A program made the translations under genes and the position numbers. Below the pieces are notes generated by a model. That model saw only the letters and a program-made list of their open reading frames with translations. It was not told the origin of the DNA and did not search any database. Shown piece by piece: positions 53,258 to 61,274 of a stretch of DNA of 64,000 nucleotides (the first letter of the stretch is position 1; each line of letters begins with the position of its first letter). Origin of the DNA: Gloeobacterales cyanobacterium ES-bin-313 (GTDB lineage Bacteria > Cyanobacteriota > Cyanobacteriia > Gloeobacterales > Gloeobacteraceae); contig JACMLN010000109.1 in assembly GCA_014379585.1 (NCBI GenBank), forward strand, positions 48,898 through 112,897, given 5' to 3'.

Positions 53258-53650
53258 ATGATCGCTTGGAAAAAATTGACTGGTTCTGTTTTGGCTGCTG
53301 CAGTCGCCGTGACTGCTGTTGCCTCTCAGGCTAGTGCCAAAGAAATCGTCGTCAAGATGGGCGCAGACACAGGCGTTCTCAACTTCGTTCCTGCGAAGTT
53401 TGACGCTGCCCCTGGCGATACTATCAAGTGGAAACTGAACAAAGCAGGCCCGCACAACGCCGTATTTGATTCTGCTAAGAGTGCCGACGGTGCTGTAGCT
53501 ACAGGTCTGTCCCAAAAGAAACTGTTGGTCAAGCCCGGCGATTCCTACGTCTCCACCATCCCTAAAACTGCTAAGCCCGGTACCTACGCCTTCAACTGCG
53601 TACCCCACAAGGCAGCTGGCATGGTTGGCGTGCTGACAATCAAGAAATAA
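53258..53650 (+). CDS. petE: plastocyanin
   Basis: Type 1 copper protein that carries electrons from cytochrome b6f to photosystem I (or oxidase) on the periplasmic/lumen side. I chose ATG 53258 because GGAG lies 9 bases before it; upstream ATGs at 53243 and 53222 are in frame. 130 residues: a Sec signal (KKLTGSVLAAAVAVTAVASQ, cleavage after ASA), then KEIVVKMGADTGVLNFVPAK. Copper ligands are all present: His66 in AGPHNAVFD, Cys114/His117/Met122 in FNCVPHKAAGM. The CxPHxxAGM spacing fits plastocyanin. Followed by a strong terminator; no neighbouring petJ seen. Confidence 0.95.
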   Translation: MIAWKKLTGSVLAAAVAVTAVASQASAKEIVVKMGADTGVLNFVPAKFDAAPGDTIKWKLNKAGPHNAVFDSAKSADGAVATGLSQKKLLVKPGDSYVSTIPKTAKPGTYAFNCVPHKAAGMVGVLTIKK

Positions 53651-53669
53651 CGCCTTGGGTTTCGATCCT

Positions 53670-53697
53670 AAAAACCGACCACCCGGTCGGTTTTTTT
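53670..53697 (+). terminator. rho-independent terminator of petE
   Basis: AAAACCGACC accc GGTCGGTTTTTTT: the hairpin stem CCGACC/GGTCGG extended by A/T pairs and ending in a seven-T run, about 20 bases after the petE stop. Confidence 0.88.
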
Positions 53698-53738
53698 GTG
53701 TGACTGCTATTCTGTGTCAGGAGCATGGGTAAGTCTTT

Positions 53739-54446
53739 ATGAAATACCGCCGGATTTTACTGAAATTAAGCGGCGAAGCGTTGATGGGTGATAAGGCATT
53801 CGGAATCGATCCGGTCATTGCCCAATCTCTCGCTGGTGAAATTGCCCGCGTCGTTCAAGCAAACATCGAAGTCGCTGTCGTCGTTGGCGGAGGCAATATT
53901 TTTCGGGGCGTGAAGGCAAGTGCCTCTGGCATGGATCGAGCCACAGCAGACTACATGGGGATGCTCGCCACCGTCATGAACTGTCTCGCCCTCCAAGACG
54001 CTCTAGAGCGGCAGCACGACACCCCTACACGCCTTCTCTCCGCCATCGAGATGAAGGAAGTCGCTGAACCCTTTATTCGCCGCCGCGCCATGCGTCACCT
54101 CGAAAAAGGCCGAGTGGTGATCTTTGGGGCAGGTTCAGGCAATCCATTTTTTACAACCGATACGGCTGCAGCGCTGCGCGCGGCTGAAATCGACGCAGAA
54201 GTAATCTTCAAGGCCACCAAAGTAGACGGCATCTACGACTCAGACCCAAAGCTCAACCCAGACGCAAAGCGCTACGAGGAATTGACCTACCAAGAAGTGC
54301 TCGTCCAAAATCTGCGGGTAATGGATTCGACAGCGATTGCCCTGTGCAGCGAGAACAAAATTCCGATTATCGTCTTCAACATCTTCGAAAAAGACAGCAT
54401 CTACCGAGCCGCTACCGGCGAACCGATTGGCACCCGCGTTTTTTAA
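53739..54446 (+). CDS. pyrH: UMP kinase
   Basis: 235 residues. Bacterial hexameric UMP kinase of the amino-acid-kinase fold, converting UMP + ATP to [23 protein letters not shown] at the N-terminus, [20 protein letters not shown] with the phosphate-binding [44 protein letters not shown] and [20 protein letters not shown]. Length and motifs are standard. In many bacteria frr (ribosome recycling factor) follows pyrH; here it is instead followed by a small HTH-type gene and psbV. Confidence 0.97.
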   Translation: MKYRRILLKLSGEALMGDKAFGIDPVIAQSLAGEIARVVQANIEVAVVVGGGNIFRGVKASASGMDRATADYMGMLATVMNCLALQDALERQHDTPTRLLSAIEMKEVAEPFIRRRAMRHLEKGRVVIFGAGSGNPFFTTDTAAALRAAEIDAEVIFKATKVDGIYDSDPKLNPDAKRYEELTYQEVLVQNLRVMDSTAIALCSENKIPIIVFNIFEKDSIYRAATGEPIGTRVF

Positions 54447-54502
54447 CGCGAGTTCGTTGCTTTGATGTTAAATGGGGTGATATTTGACTGAAGGGTGAAG
54501 CG

Positions 54503-54688
54503 ATGGGTTTTGCGGATATTTCGATACGTGAACTAGCAGAAGACTGCCAGCTGAGCGTCGAGAAGATTCAAGAACTCTGCCGGAGCCTCGGGATCGCCGT
54601 TCGGGATGGCGACACCTACCTGGCTCTTGAAGATGTTAAGCGCATTCTTCTCACGGTTCGTGAGCTTCCTGCGGTAGAATCCCGATGA
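54503..54688 (+). CDS. small helix-turn-helix/IF2-N-like protein
   Basis: 61 residues: MGFADISIRELAEDCQLSVE, then KIQELCRSLGIAVRDGDTYL and ALEDVKRILLTVREL. The SIRELAEDCQLSVEKIQELC part followed by LGIxV...YLALEDVKRIL is like the N-terminal module of translation factor IF-2 (IF2_N) or the DNA-recognition helix pair of MerR-type proteins. A standalone, conserved small protein of this type occurs next to photosynthesis genes in some cyanobacteria; its function is not known. A GAAGGGTGAAGC stretch precedes the ATG. Stop overlaps the upstream leader region of psbV. Confidence 0.65.
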   Translation: MGFADISIRELAEDCQLSVEKIQELCRSLGIAVRDGDTYLALEDVKRILLTVRELPAVESR

Positions 54689-54732
54689 GTAAAGGGGCAG
54701 ACCGCCCCGTGCAGTTACGAGGAGAACCGAGC

Positions 54733-55206
54733 GTGTTCAGCAAGCGAATTGGATTGTTAACGTTAGTATCAGTCGCTCTGTTGGTAGGGTGCGGTGGGCA
54801 ACAGCCAACAGCAACAACCCCAGAAACCCCTGCGACCAAAAGTGATGTCGCCGCCGCCGCTGCCCCCAGCGAAGCCGAGATCCGCAAAGGCAAAGCCCTC
54901 TTCAAGGCAGAATGTGGGCGCTGCCATGTCGGTGGACAGACCTACGGCACCTACGGCAGTACAGATGTCAACCTTTCCCTAAAAGGCTTGCAAGGTGCCA
55001 TCCCACCACGGGATAGTCTGCCAGCGTTGATCGACTACATCAAGAACCCAACTAGTTACGACGGCAAGACCAAATTGCTAGAGACGGGCGAGCATCCTTC
55101 TTTTGCTAACTTGGATGATGAATCTATACGTCTGATCTCTGTCCATATGCTTAAAGAAGCGACTGCGCCGGGCAGTATCTGGGGCAAGGGCAAAAACGTT
55201 AAATGA
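54733..55206 (+). CDS. psbV: photosystem II cytochrome c-550 (PsbV), lipoprotein-type
   Basis: Monohaem extrinsic subunit stabilising the oxygen-evolving complex on the lumen/periplasmic side. GTG 54733 is chosen because GAGGAGAACC lies just upstream. 157 residues. Signal: FSKRIGLLTLVSVALLVGCG with a lipobox LVGC (Cys20), followed by a Pro/Thr/Ala-rich linker. Haem motif CGRCH (61-65), then GLQGAIPPRDSLPALIDYIK, NPTSYDGKT and the second axial His in GEHPSFANL (His121). Ordinary cyanobacterial PsbV has a cleaved, soluble signal; a lipid anchor here would be unusual but fits a species lacking thylakoid lumen. The long linker supports the anchor reading. Confidence 0.88.
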   Translation: MFSKRIGLLTLVSVALLVGCGGQQPTATTPETPATKSDVAAAAAPSEAEIRKGKALFKAECGRCHVGGQTYGTYGSTDVNLSLKGLQGAIPPRDSLPALIDYIKNPTSYDGKTKLLETGEHPSFANLDDESIRLISVHMLKEATAPGSIWGKGKNVK

Positions 55207-55279
55207 CGAATTGCTTCGTCTGATCGCATCAGCCACTGCACCGGGCATTCCCTGGCGCAAGGCTATCATTGACCGCTAA
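55205..55279 (+). pseudogene. relic of a psbV C-terminus
   Basis: In the gap between psbV and psbV2 one frame reads DELLRLIASATAPGIPWRKA and IIDR before TAA (55277-55279). This parallels the end of PsbV (DDESIRLISVHM...EATAPGSIWGKGK) with shared bases CGTCTGATC, ACTGC.CCGGGC and TGG.GCAAGG. It has no start or haem motif of its own and begins inside the psbV stop codon. I read it as the remains of a further tandem copy or a duplicated tail. Confidence 0.5.
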
Positions 55280-55294
55280 CCTTCGGGAATCTCC

Positions 55295-55819
55295 ATGTCT
55301 TCAACATTTCGTCACTGGTTGCCTGTGATGCTGCTTTGTTTGAGTTTGTGCGCCTGTGGTGGTGCACGCCCCTCAGCGGACAGCCTGCGGGATAAGTACG
55401 TCTCCGTCAACTTGCAAGTCACAGGCCCCGTCGATATCCCTTCGGACGACCAAGGTGGCCTCAAAACGTTCACCCCAGAGCAGCTCGTTGAAGGCAAGAA
55501 GCTCTTCGAATCCAACTGTCAAAACTGCCACGTTGGGGGCGTGACGACCCCCAACCCCAAAATTTCTCTGAACCTCATCAAACTCCAAGGGGCGACTCCC
55601 CCACGGGACAACGTTGCCGCCATCGTCAAATTCATTCGTAAGCCGATGAGCTACGACGGCACCGAAGAAGTCTACAATTGCCGCAAAACCGATTGGCTCA
55701 AGGACAAAGAGGCCGAGAACTTAGGTGCCTTCGTCGTCCGCGCCGCCCAACGCGCAAAAGCCTGGGGCACAGCCCGACTCGAATCCAACCAGGATTCGAT
55801 TACCCTGCCCCCAAAGTAA
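55295..55819 (+). CDS. psbV2: cytochrome c-550-like protein PsbV2
   Basis: 174 residues, ATG 55295. Signal MSSTFRHWLPVMLLCLSLCA runs into a Cys-rich lipobox-like end (Cys21). The body is PsbV-like: EGKKLFESNCQNCHVGGVTT with haem motif CQNCH (75-79), LIKLQGATPPRDNVAAIVKF and RKPMSYDGTEEVYNCRKTDW. Where PsbV has the second axial histidine (HPS...), this protein has Cys129 in VYNCR. Known PsbV2 of Thermosynechococcus has an unusual His-Cys haem ligation, so the same is expected here. The C-terminus AAQRAKAWGTARL replaces the WGGGK tail. Sits 88 bases after psbV in the same direction. Confidence 0.82.
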   Translation: MSSTFRHWLPVMLLCLSLCACGGARPSADSLRDKYVSVNLQVTGPVDIPSDDQGGLKTFTPEQLVEGKKLFESNCQNCHVGGVTTPNPKISLNLIKLQGATPPRDNVAAIVKFIRKPMSYDGTEEVYNCRKTDWLKDKEAENLGAFVVRAAQRAKAWGTARLESNQDSITLPPK

Positions 55820-55892
55820 GAAGTGATCCGCTCCCGCCGCAAAGAGTAAAAAAAACAACGAAGCAGACTACCTAAGCTTTTGCTGAAACCTA

Positions 55893-55964
55893 TGGCACAG
55901 ACTGGATTTGAACCAGTGACCGATCGGGTATGAACCGATTGCTCTACCGCTGAGCTACTATGCC
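55893..55964 (-). tRNA. tRNA with CAU anticodon (elongator Met, or Ile2)
   Basis: Reverse strand, 72 bases: GGCATAG pairs with CTGTGCC and the discriminator is A. Anticodon stem ATCGG/CCGAT encloses TTCATAC, anticodon CAU. T-loop GTTCAAATC and D-arm AGCTCAGCGGTAGAGC are regular; no CCA. Lack of an initiator-type C1-A72 mismatch and of the three G-C pairs in the anticodon stem excludes initiator Met. Whether it is elongator Met or a lysidine-modified Ile tRNA cannot be settled from sequence alone. Confidence 0.9.
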
Positions 55965-56014
55965 TTGGAGAATCCCGATCTCCTATTATGCAGCCTTGCA
56001 AGAGTGGTGACAAG

Positions 56015-57508
56015 TTAGGGATTGGCCGAAATGTTGATCGGGGTCTGGATCACCCGCGAGGTGCGCTGTTTGGAGCGTTCGAGGGCAACTTCGATCCTGC
56101 CACCGGGAACGTTGATCTTGTAGCCAATTTGGACTTTGCCTTCGTACACCCCTGCAGAAATTTCTTGCATCAAAATCGGCGGAGTATAGCCAACAATGCG
56201 GAAAGTTGCCTTGCCGCCTGGATCGCCGAGCATCGAAACGGTAAGGACATCGCGGGCGTAAAGAATGCGATCCGCTGGGTCGTAGCTGACTTGATCAATG
56301 CGCAGGGTCGATTGGCGTTGGGCTGGATCGAAGGGCGGAACAGGGTTGAAGAGGCTGTTGCCACTGCGGGGGGTAGGTGGTACGTAGGTCGTGGTCGGAT
56401 AGCCACTGCGGGGGGCGCTGGGTCTACCGTAGGGGTCGTTACCAAGGGAGCCGTCATTGTAGGGACTATTTCGATAAGCTGGTTGGCCTTGCGGGGGAGC
56501 GGCTGGCTCGTCATCGTTGGGATCCGGTTGCGGGGCTTGGGCAACACGCTGCTCCCCAACCTGCAATTTGGCGATTTTTTGTACCCGTGTATTCAAACCG
56601 GAGCGGGTCAAGCGCACGGCCACAGGCGGATTCGTCGCCGAGTCTTGACCTCCAATTCGGTAGGTGCCCTGGTAGGTGCCAGGGATTGTCTCGGCCATCG
56701 GCACGTCGCGAGCCATGCCCGCAAAGTCGAAGACAACGGTTGATCCTGGAGTGCCTTTGGCGACGACTGTCACCGTGTCTCCGGCTCTGACTGCACCATT
56801 GGGCTGGATCTGGATGTCAGTAATCGTCGGCTTTTCGATGCGTAGTTGGGCAACTGGTGCTGTTTGACTGGCGATTTTCTTGAGATAGACAAGGGATTGA
56901 TGGAGAAGAACAGCCGTCTCACCACGGGTCAATACATCGTCAGGTCCAAGAACATCTGGTTTAGGCACATTGACGATCAGACCTGCTTGAGCAGCAGCAG
57001 CAATAAAATCTCGGCCAGCGGTTGGCACAGAACCAGTATCGGTGTATAGGGACAACCAACTGTCAGTGAGTGGCTTCGGTAGCGCCGTGACTTTAATCCC
57101 GCGATCAAAAATGGCTAAGGCTTCAAGCTTGGTGAGATCCCCCTTGGGCTTGAACTGTCCCCCTGGTGCAAGCATCAACCCCGCTTGGACGACGGCTTGG
57201 GCATTTCCGTAATCAGGATTATTTTTTGGAACATCTTTAAGAGCGGCGGCTTTGCTGGTTGGACGCAAATCCAAGGCGCGGGCGAGCCAGCGGGCGAGTT
57301 CAAGGCGAGACATATTGTCATCAAGGGGCTGACTTGCCACCGAAAGGCCAAGTTGGCGCTGGACAGCCTCTGCGTAAGGCTTCGTCCAACGCACGTCCAG
57401 TTCATCACTCGCTGGAGGTGGAGTTTGCTGCGCTAGCACAGGAACTGTCCCGATCCAGAGACTTAGGCAAAGTCCCAGTTGTCCGCACTGACGAATCCAG
57501 GCTTTCAT
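56015..57508 (-). CDS. SLH-domain exported protein
   Basis: 497 residues from ATG 57508 (MKAWIRQCGQLGLCLSLWIG, signal cleaved near VLAQ). The first half has S-layer-homology-like repeats: MSRLELARWLARALDLRP, LTKLEALAIFDRGIKVTALP and LTRGETAVLLHQSLVYLKKI. Two Ig-like beta segments follow (TITDIQIQPNGAVRAGDTVT; TLRIDQVSYDPADRILYARD), separated by a Pro/Gln/Asn/Gly-rich low-complexity linker (residues about 330-400). SLH domains bind cell-wall polymers, so the protein is probably anchored in the peptidoglycan/outer membrane zone. Divergent from the YtxH-like gene. Confidence 0.85.
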   Translation of the reverse strand: MKAWIRQCGQLGLCLSLWIGTVPVLAQQTPPPASDELDVRWTKPYAEAVQRQLGLSVASQPLDDNMSRLELARWLARALDLRPTSKAAALKDVPKNNPDYGNAQAVVQAGLMLAPGGQFKPKGDLTKLEALAIFDRGIKVTALPKPLTDSWLSLYTDTGSVPTAGRDFIAAAAQAGLIVNVPKPDVLGPDDVLTRGETAVLLHQSLVYLKKIASQTAPVAQLRIEKPTITDIQIQPNGAVRAGDTVTVVAKGTPGSTVVFDFAGMARDVPMAETIPGTYQGTYRIGGQDSATNPPVAVRLTRSGLNTRVQKIAKLQVGEQRVAQAPQPDPNDDEPAAPPQGQPAYRNSPYNDGSLGNDPYGRPSAPRSGYPTTTYVPPTPRSGNSLFNPVPPFDPAQRQSTLRIDQVSYDPADRILYARDVLTVSMLGDPGGKATFRIVGYTPPILMQEISAGVYEGKVQIGYKINVPGGRIEVALERSKQRTSRVIQTPINISANP

Positions 57509-57612
57509 AGCGCTTGACACCCTTCTTTATTCATCAGTTTAGACATAAATAATGACGCAGAGTTCCATTCACAGGAAGGGTATACTCTAGGCATCCTAGA
57601 GGAAACAAGGCG

Positions 57613-57921
57613 ATGGCAGCCAACGACGATGACAATTTCATAGATGGTCTCCTGATTGGAGCCGTCGTCGGTACCGTCGTCGGTGGCATCCTGGGCGTGC
57701 TCCTCGCGCCGCGCCGTCGCACGTTGCCCGCTGTATCTCCTGAGACAGAGGCATCTACACAAACAGAGGAAATGCCAGAGGCGACCAATGGTTCGATTGA
57801 GAGTGCCCGCCGTGGTCTCGAAGAGAAACTTGAGCAGCTCAATCAGGCTATCGAAGCCACCCGTACCAAGCTTACGAACAATCCGGGCGGGGATCCCCCT
57901 CCCACCGAACCCCAATCTTGA
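57613..57921 (+). CDS. YtxH-like glycine-zipper membrane protein
   Basis: 102 residues: acidic N-terminus MAANDDDNFIDG, a single glycine-rich membrane helix LLIGAVVGTVVGGILGVLLA, the basic stop-transfer APRRR, then a hydrophilic helix ARRGLEEKLEQLNQAIEATR and a proline-rich end. The G-x3-G-x3-G-x3-L-x-A-P-x-x-G/R pattern is that of the YtxH/gas-vesicle-type family, short membrane proteins implicated in stress or membrane curvature, function unknown. In the same direction as a YggT gene 37 bases on; the pair may be co-transcribed. Confidence 0.8.
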   Translation: MAANDDDNFIDGLLIGAVVGTVVGGILGVLLAPRRRTLPAVSPETEASTQTEEMPEATNGSIESARRGLEEKLEQLNQAIEATRTKLTNNPGGDPPPTEPQS

Positions 57922-57958
57922 TCTACCCTAGAAGAAGACACATCTGTAACGGTGGCAC

Positions 57959-58207
57959 ATGGCCGGATCTTTGGTAACTGTCCTTGGCAATTTTTTGGAT
58001 ATCTACCTCGTTCTGTTGCTCGTACGAGTGTTACTGAGTTGGTTCCCGAATATCGACTGGTCCAGCAACCCTTGGTCGATCCTCAGCCAACTTACTGACC
58101 CTTACTTGAATATTTTTCGCTCGATTATTCCGCCCATAGGCGGGATCGATGTTTCGGCTGTGTTGGCTTTCTTGCTGCTGCAAGTGATTCGCGGCTCACT
58201 CGGGTAA
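57959..58207 (+). CDS. YggT family membrane protein (Ycf19-like)
   Basis: 82 residues: two long hydrophobic helices (LVTVLGNFLDIYLVLLLVRV and DVSAVLAFLLLQVIRG) around the YggT signature LLSWFPNIDWSSNPWSILSQ, LTDPYLNIFRSIIPPIGG. YggT/Ycf19 proteins are found in cyanobacteria and plastids; plastid members take part in thylakoid or nucleoid/complex organisation. Normal length for the short form. It ends 6 bases before the M61 peptidase start, so both may share a transcript. Confidence 0.92.
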   Translation: MAGSLVTVLGNFLDIYLVLLLVRVLLSWFPNIDWSSNPWSILSQLTDPYLNIFRSIIPPIGGIDVSAVLAFLLLQVIRGSLG

Positions 58208-58213
58208 CCATTG

Positions 58214-59950
58214 ATGGCCCCAACTTTTCGCCATCGGGTGGGCATGGGGGATCCCCATGCCCACTATTTCACTGTTGAATTGCGGGTGGAAGGCTGGTCG
58301 GCAGACATTCTGCCGCTCCAGATGCCTGTCTGGACACCCGGTTCGTACTTGGTGCGCGAGTACAGCCGCCATCTCCAGGATTTCACGGCGACCAGTTCTT
58401 CAGGTATCCCCTTGGATTGGCACAAACAAGCCAAACAGACCTGGCACGTCCAGACCGCTGGAGTCAGTCAGGTTCAGATCCGCTACCGGATCTATGCCAA
58501 CGAATTGACGGTGCGCACAAGCCATCTGGATGCTTCCCACGGTTACTTTAATGGTGCCTGTCTCTTCCTCTACGTGCCGGAATACATCGATCAATCCCAA
58601 CGCGTCACCATCCTCCCCCCCCAAAGCGATTGGCGGGTGACAACAGCTTTGCCGTTGGTGGCTGAATCAGGCAACAGTTTTACCTACGAAGCGCGCAGCT
58701 TCCATGAACTCGTCGATAGTCCTTTTGAGATCGGTACCCACCAGATCATTCCGTTCACAGTGCTCGGAAAACCTCACACTTTGGCCGTTTGGGGCAAAAG
58801 CAACCTCGACTACAACCGCTATCTTCCGGATCTCGAAAATCTGATCAAGACCGAAGCCAACCTGTTTGGTGGGTTGCCCTACGAAAACTATGTCTTTATC
58901 GTTCACTTTGCCGATGGCTACGGTGGGCTAGAACACCACAATTCAACGACACTTCTGTACTCGCGCTTCGAGCTTCAGCCCGACGAAAAATATTACAAAT
59001 TTCTTGGCTTGACTGCCCACGAGTTTTTTCATCTCTGGAATGTCAAGCGTATCCGACCCAGCACCCTCGACCGATTCGACTACGCCCAAGAAAATTACAC
59101 CCGCAATCTTTGGTTCTGTGAAGGGACGACAAGTTATTACGACGAGCTCTTTGTATTCCGAGCCGGGATTACCGATGTACGGACTTACCTGAAACAGGTT
59201 TCTGAGGCGATCACGCGCCTCCAAACAACTCCTGGACGACGGGTGCAATTGCTAGAAGAATCCAGCTTCGATACTTGGATCAAGCTCTATCGCCCGAGTG
59301 AAAACACGCCTAACACCCAGATTTCTTACTACCTCAAAGGGCAACTGGTCAGTTGGCTCCTCGACTTGCACATTCGCCTAGAGAGCGCTGGCCAACGCAG
59401 CCTCGACGATGTGATGCGCCTTTTGTGGGTGGAGTTCGCCTCCAAAGGTCAGAGTTTCCCAGAGGAAGCCCTGACTAGTCTCATCGAAAAAGCAGCCGGT
59501 TGTCCCCTGGAGGATTTCTTTGCTCTGACCTTGCGCTCAAATGCTGAACTGCCCTACGAACGCTACTTGCGCGCTTTTGGCCTACAACTGACAGTTGAGT
59601 ACGAAAATCGACCTTACTTAGGCATTCGCACCCAAGAAAAAGAAGGCCGCACGACCCTCTCCGTTGTGGAAGAAGGCTCGCCCGCTCATAAAGCTGGACT
59701 CAGTGCCGGGGATGAACTGATTGCCCTCGACGGCTGGAAAGTCGCTCATAGCAGCCTCAAAGAACGTCTCAGTCATCTTTCTGCAAAAACCCTGGTAGAC
59801 ATCACTGTTTTTCGGCGCGAGGAGCTCATGACCCTGGGTGTACGCCTCGGTGAACCTGTGGCAGAGCGCTACCACCTCTCGATCCGCAAAGATGCCAATG
59901 AGCAAGCACTGGCTCGCCTACAGAGTTGGCTTGGCAAGATTGAAGGCTAA
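58214..59950 (+). CDS. M61 family metallopeptidase with PDZ domain
   Basis: 578 residues from ATG 58214; a TTG at 58211 is an alternative. Glycyl-aminopeptidase-like gluzincin: VWTPGSYLVREYSRHLQDFT in the N-terminal beta domain, the active-site HEFFHLWNVKRIRP (H269, E270, H273) with the downstream glutamate in LWFCEGTTSYYDEL. A C-terminal PDZ domain (PYLGIRTQEKEGRTTLSVVE, SPAHKAGLSAGDELIALDGW) completes the standard M61 form. No signal peptide, so cytoplasmic. Removes N-terminal glycine or alanine from peptides. Confidence 0.93.
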   Translation: MAPTFRHRVGMGDPHAHYFTVELRVEGWSADILPLQMPVWTPGSYLVREYSRHLQDFTATSSSGIPLDWHKQAKQTWHVQTAGVSQVQIRYRIYANELTVRTSHLDASHGYFNGACLFLYVPEYIDQSQRVTILPPQSDWRVTTALPLVAESGNSFTYEARSFHELVDSPFEIGTHQIIPFTVLGKPHTLAVWGKSNLDYNRYLPDLENLIKTEANLFGGLPYENYVFIVHFADGYGGLEHHNSTTLLYSRFELQPDEKYYKFLGLTAHEFFHLWNVKRIRPSTLDRFDYAQENYTRNLWFCEGTTSYYDELFVFRAGITDVRTYLKQVSEAITRLQTTPGRRVQLLEESSFDTWIKLYRPSENTPNTQISYYLKGQLVSWLLDLHIRLESAGQRSLDDVMRLLWVEFASKGQSFPEEALTSLIEKAAGCPLEDFFALTLRSNAELPYERYLRAFGLQLTVEYENRPYLGIRTQEKEGRTTLSVVEEGSPAHKAGLSAGDELIALDGWKVAHSSLKERLSHLSAKTLVDITVFRREELMTLGVRLGEPVAERYHLSIRKDANEQALARLQSWLGKIEG

Positions 59951-60130
59951 CTCAGCGCCCCTGAAGGATATCTAAAATGCGGCGGTTCTCGGTTTGAAGC
60001 CTAACTTGCATGGTTTTCGCCAAAAGCCCAACCATTTTCTCAGCAGCTATATCTGGGTCTGTACGGCACCACACGGCTTCGACTGGTTGCAGGGGCTTAA
60101 GCTAATCTGAGGAGAACTTGAACGATTTCG

Positions 60131-61267
60131 ATGACCACTGTCGCCGCTGAGTCCGCAAAATCTGCGACCCGCCTTCCTTCTCTCGATGTCTTTCGGGGGA
60201 TGGCCGTCGCCGGGATGGTCTTCGTGAATAACCCCGGCAGTTGGGATCATGTTTGGTGGCCCTTCGACCACGCAGCCTGGAATGGGTGCACACCGACGGA
60301 CTTGGTGTTTCCGTTTTTCTTGTTTATTGTTGGCGTTGCGATGGCCTTCTCCTTGGAGAAGTACACGCCAGAGAATCGACCAACCGCTGAGGTCTACTGG
60401 CGTATTTTTCGCCGCAGTGCTCTGCTCTTTGGTTTTGGTTTACTGCTCAATGGCTTCCCGTTCTACGATTTGAGCACGATTCGGATTCTGGGGGTGCTGC
60501 AGCGCATCAGTTTGACCTATTTATTCGCTTCGCTGATTGTTTTGAACCTTCCACGATTGCAACAGTGGTTGCTGGCAGGTTTTTTGCTCGTCGGTTACTG
60601 GGCGGCGATGACACTGATTCCGGTGCCTGGGTTTGGGGCTGGAGTTCTGACTGACACTGGAAATCTGGGTGCCTGGATCGACCGGAGTATTATCGGTACC
60701 GCACATCTCTACGGTCAGAAAATGTTTGATCCAGAAGGGTTATTGAGTACATTGCCCGCCATTGTCAGTGTCCTGTTCGGTTACTTTGCGGGGCGTTGGC
60801 TGCGCAAACAACCGATTGAAACACAAACATCGAAAACCCTGGCAACCCTGGGTCTTGGCTGTTTGATCTTTGGCTGGTTTTGGGAACTGATTTTCCCGAT
60901 CAATAAGCAACTGTGGACGAGTTCTTACGTGGTTTTCACCACAGGTTGGGCGTTGATCGTGCTTGCTGTTTGCTTTGAAATCATCGAAGTGCGCGCTCAG
61001 AAAGCTTTGGGATCGCCTTTCGAAGTCTTCGGGCTGAATGCCATTGTCCTCTTTGTCGGTTCAGGCATCGTCGGTCGCATTCTCAAGCGCATCCACATTG
61101 GGACTGGGGAGCAAGCGCCCACGATCGTCACCTGGATCTACGAACATGGCTTTGCCCCTTGGGCGGGGCCGTTGGTTGGCTCTCACCTCTATGCCGTCGC
61201 AAACTTGCTTGTTTGGTGGTTGGTGCTCTACAGTCTCTATCGTCGGCACTGGTTCCTGAAGGTTTAA
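60131..61267 (+). CDS. HGSNAT-like acyltransferase family membrane protein (DUF5009/DUF1624)
   Basis: 378 residues with about ten membrane helices. Begins with the family marker SLDVFRGMAVAGMVFVNNPG, then WDHVWWPFDHAAWNGCTPTD and LVFPFFLFIVGVAMAFSLEK; GVLQRISLTYLFASLIVLN follows. This is the heparan-alpha-glucosaminide N-acetyltransferase family, bacterial members of which probably move acetyl groups across the membrane to a sugar. The catalytic His in FDHAAWNG is kept. Substrate unknown, perhaps an envelope polysaccharide. The 180 bases before it (59951-60130) contain only a weak small minus-strand frame. Confidence 0.9.
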   Translation: MTTVAAESAKSATRLPSLDVFRGMAVAGMVFVNNPGSWDHVWWPFDHAAWNGCTPTDLVFPFFLFIVGVAMAFSLEKYTPENRPTAEVYWRIFRRSALLFGFGLLLNGFPFYDLSTIRILGVLQRISLTYLFASLIVLNLPRLQQWLLAGFLLVGYWAAMTLIPVPGFGAGVLTDTGNLGAWIDRSIIGTAHLYGQKMFDPEGLLSTLPAIVSVLFGYFAGRWLRKQPIETQTSKTLATLGLGCLIFGWFWELIFPINKQLWTSSYVVFTTGWALIVLAVCFEIIEVRAQKALGSPFEVFGLNAIVLFVGSGIVGRILKRIHIGTGEQAPTIVTWIYEHGFAPWAGPLVGSHLYAVANLLVWWLVLYSLYRRHWFLKV

Positions 61268-61274
61268 ATAGAGA

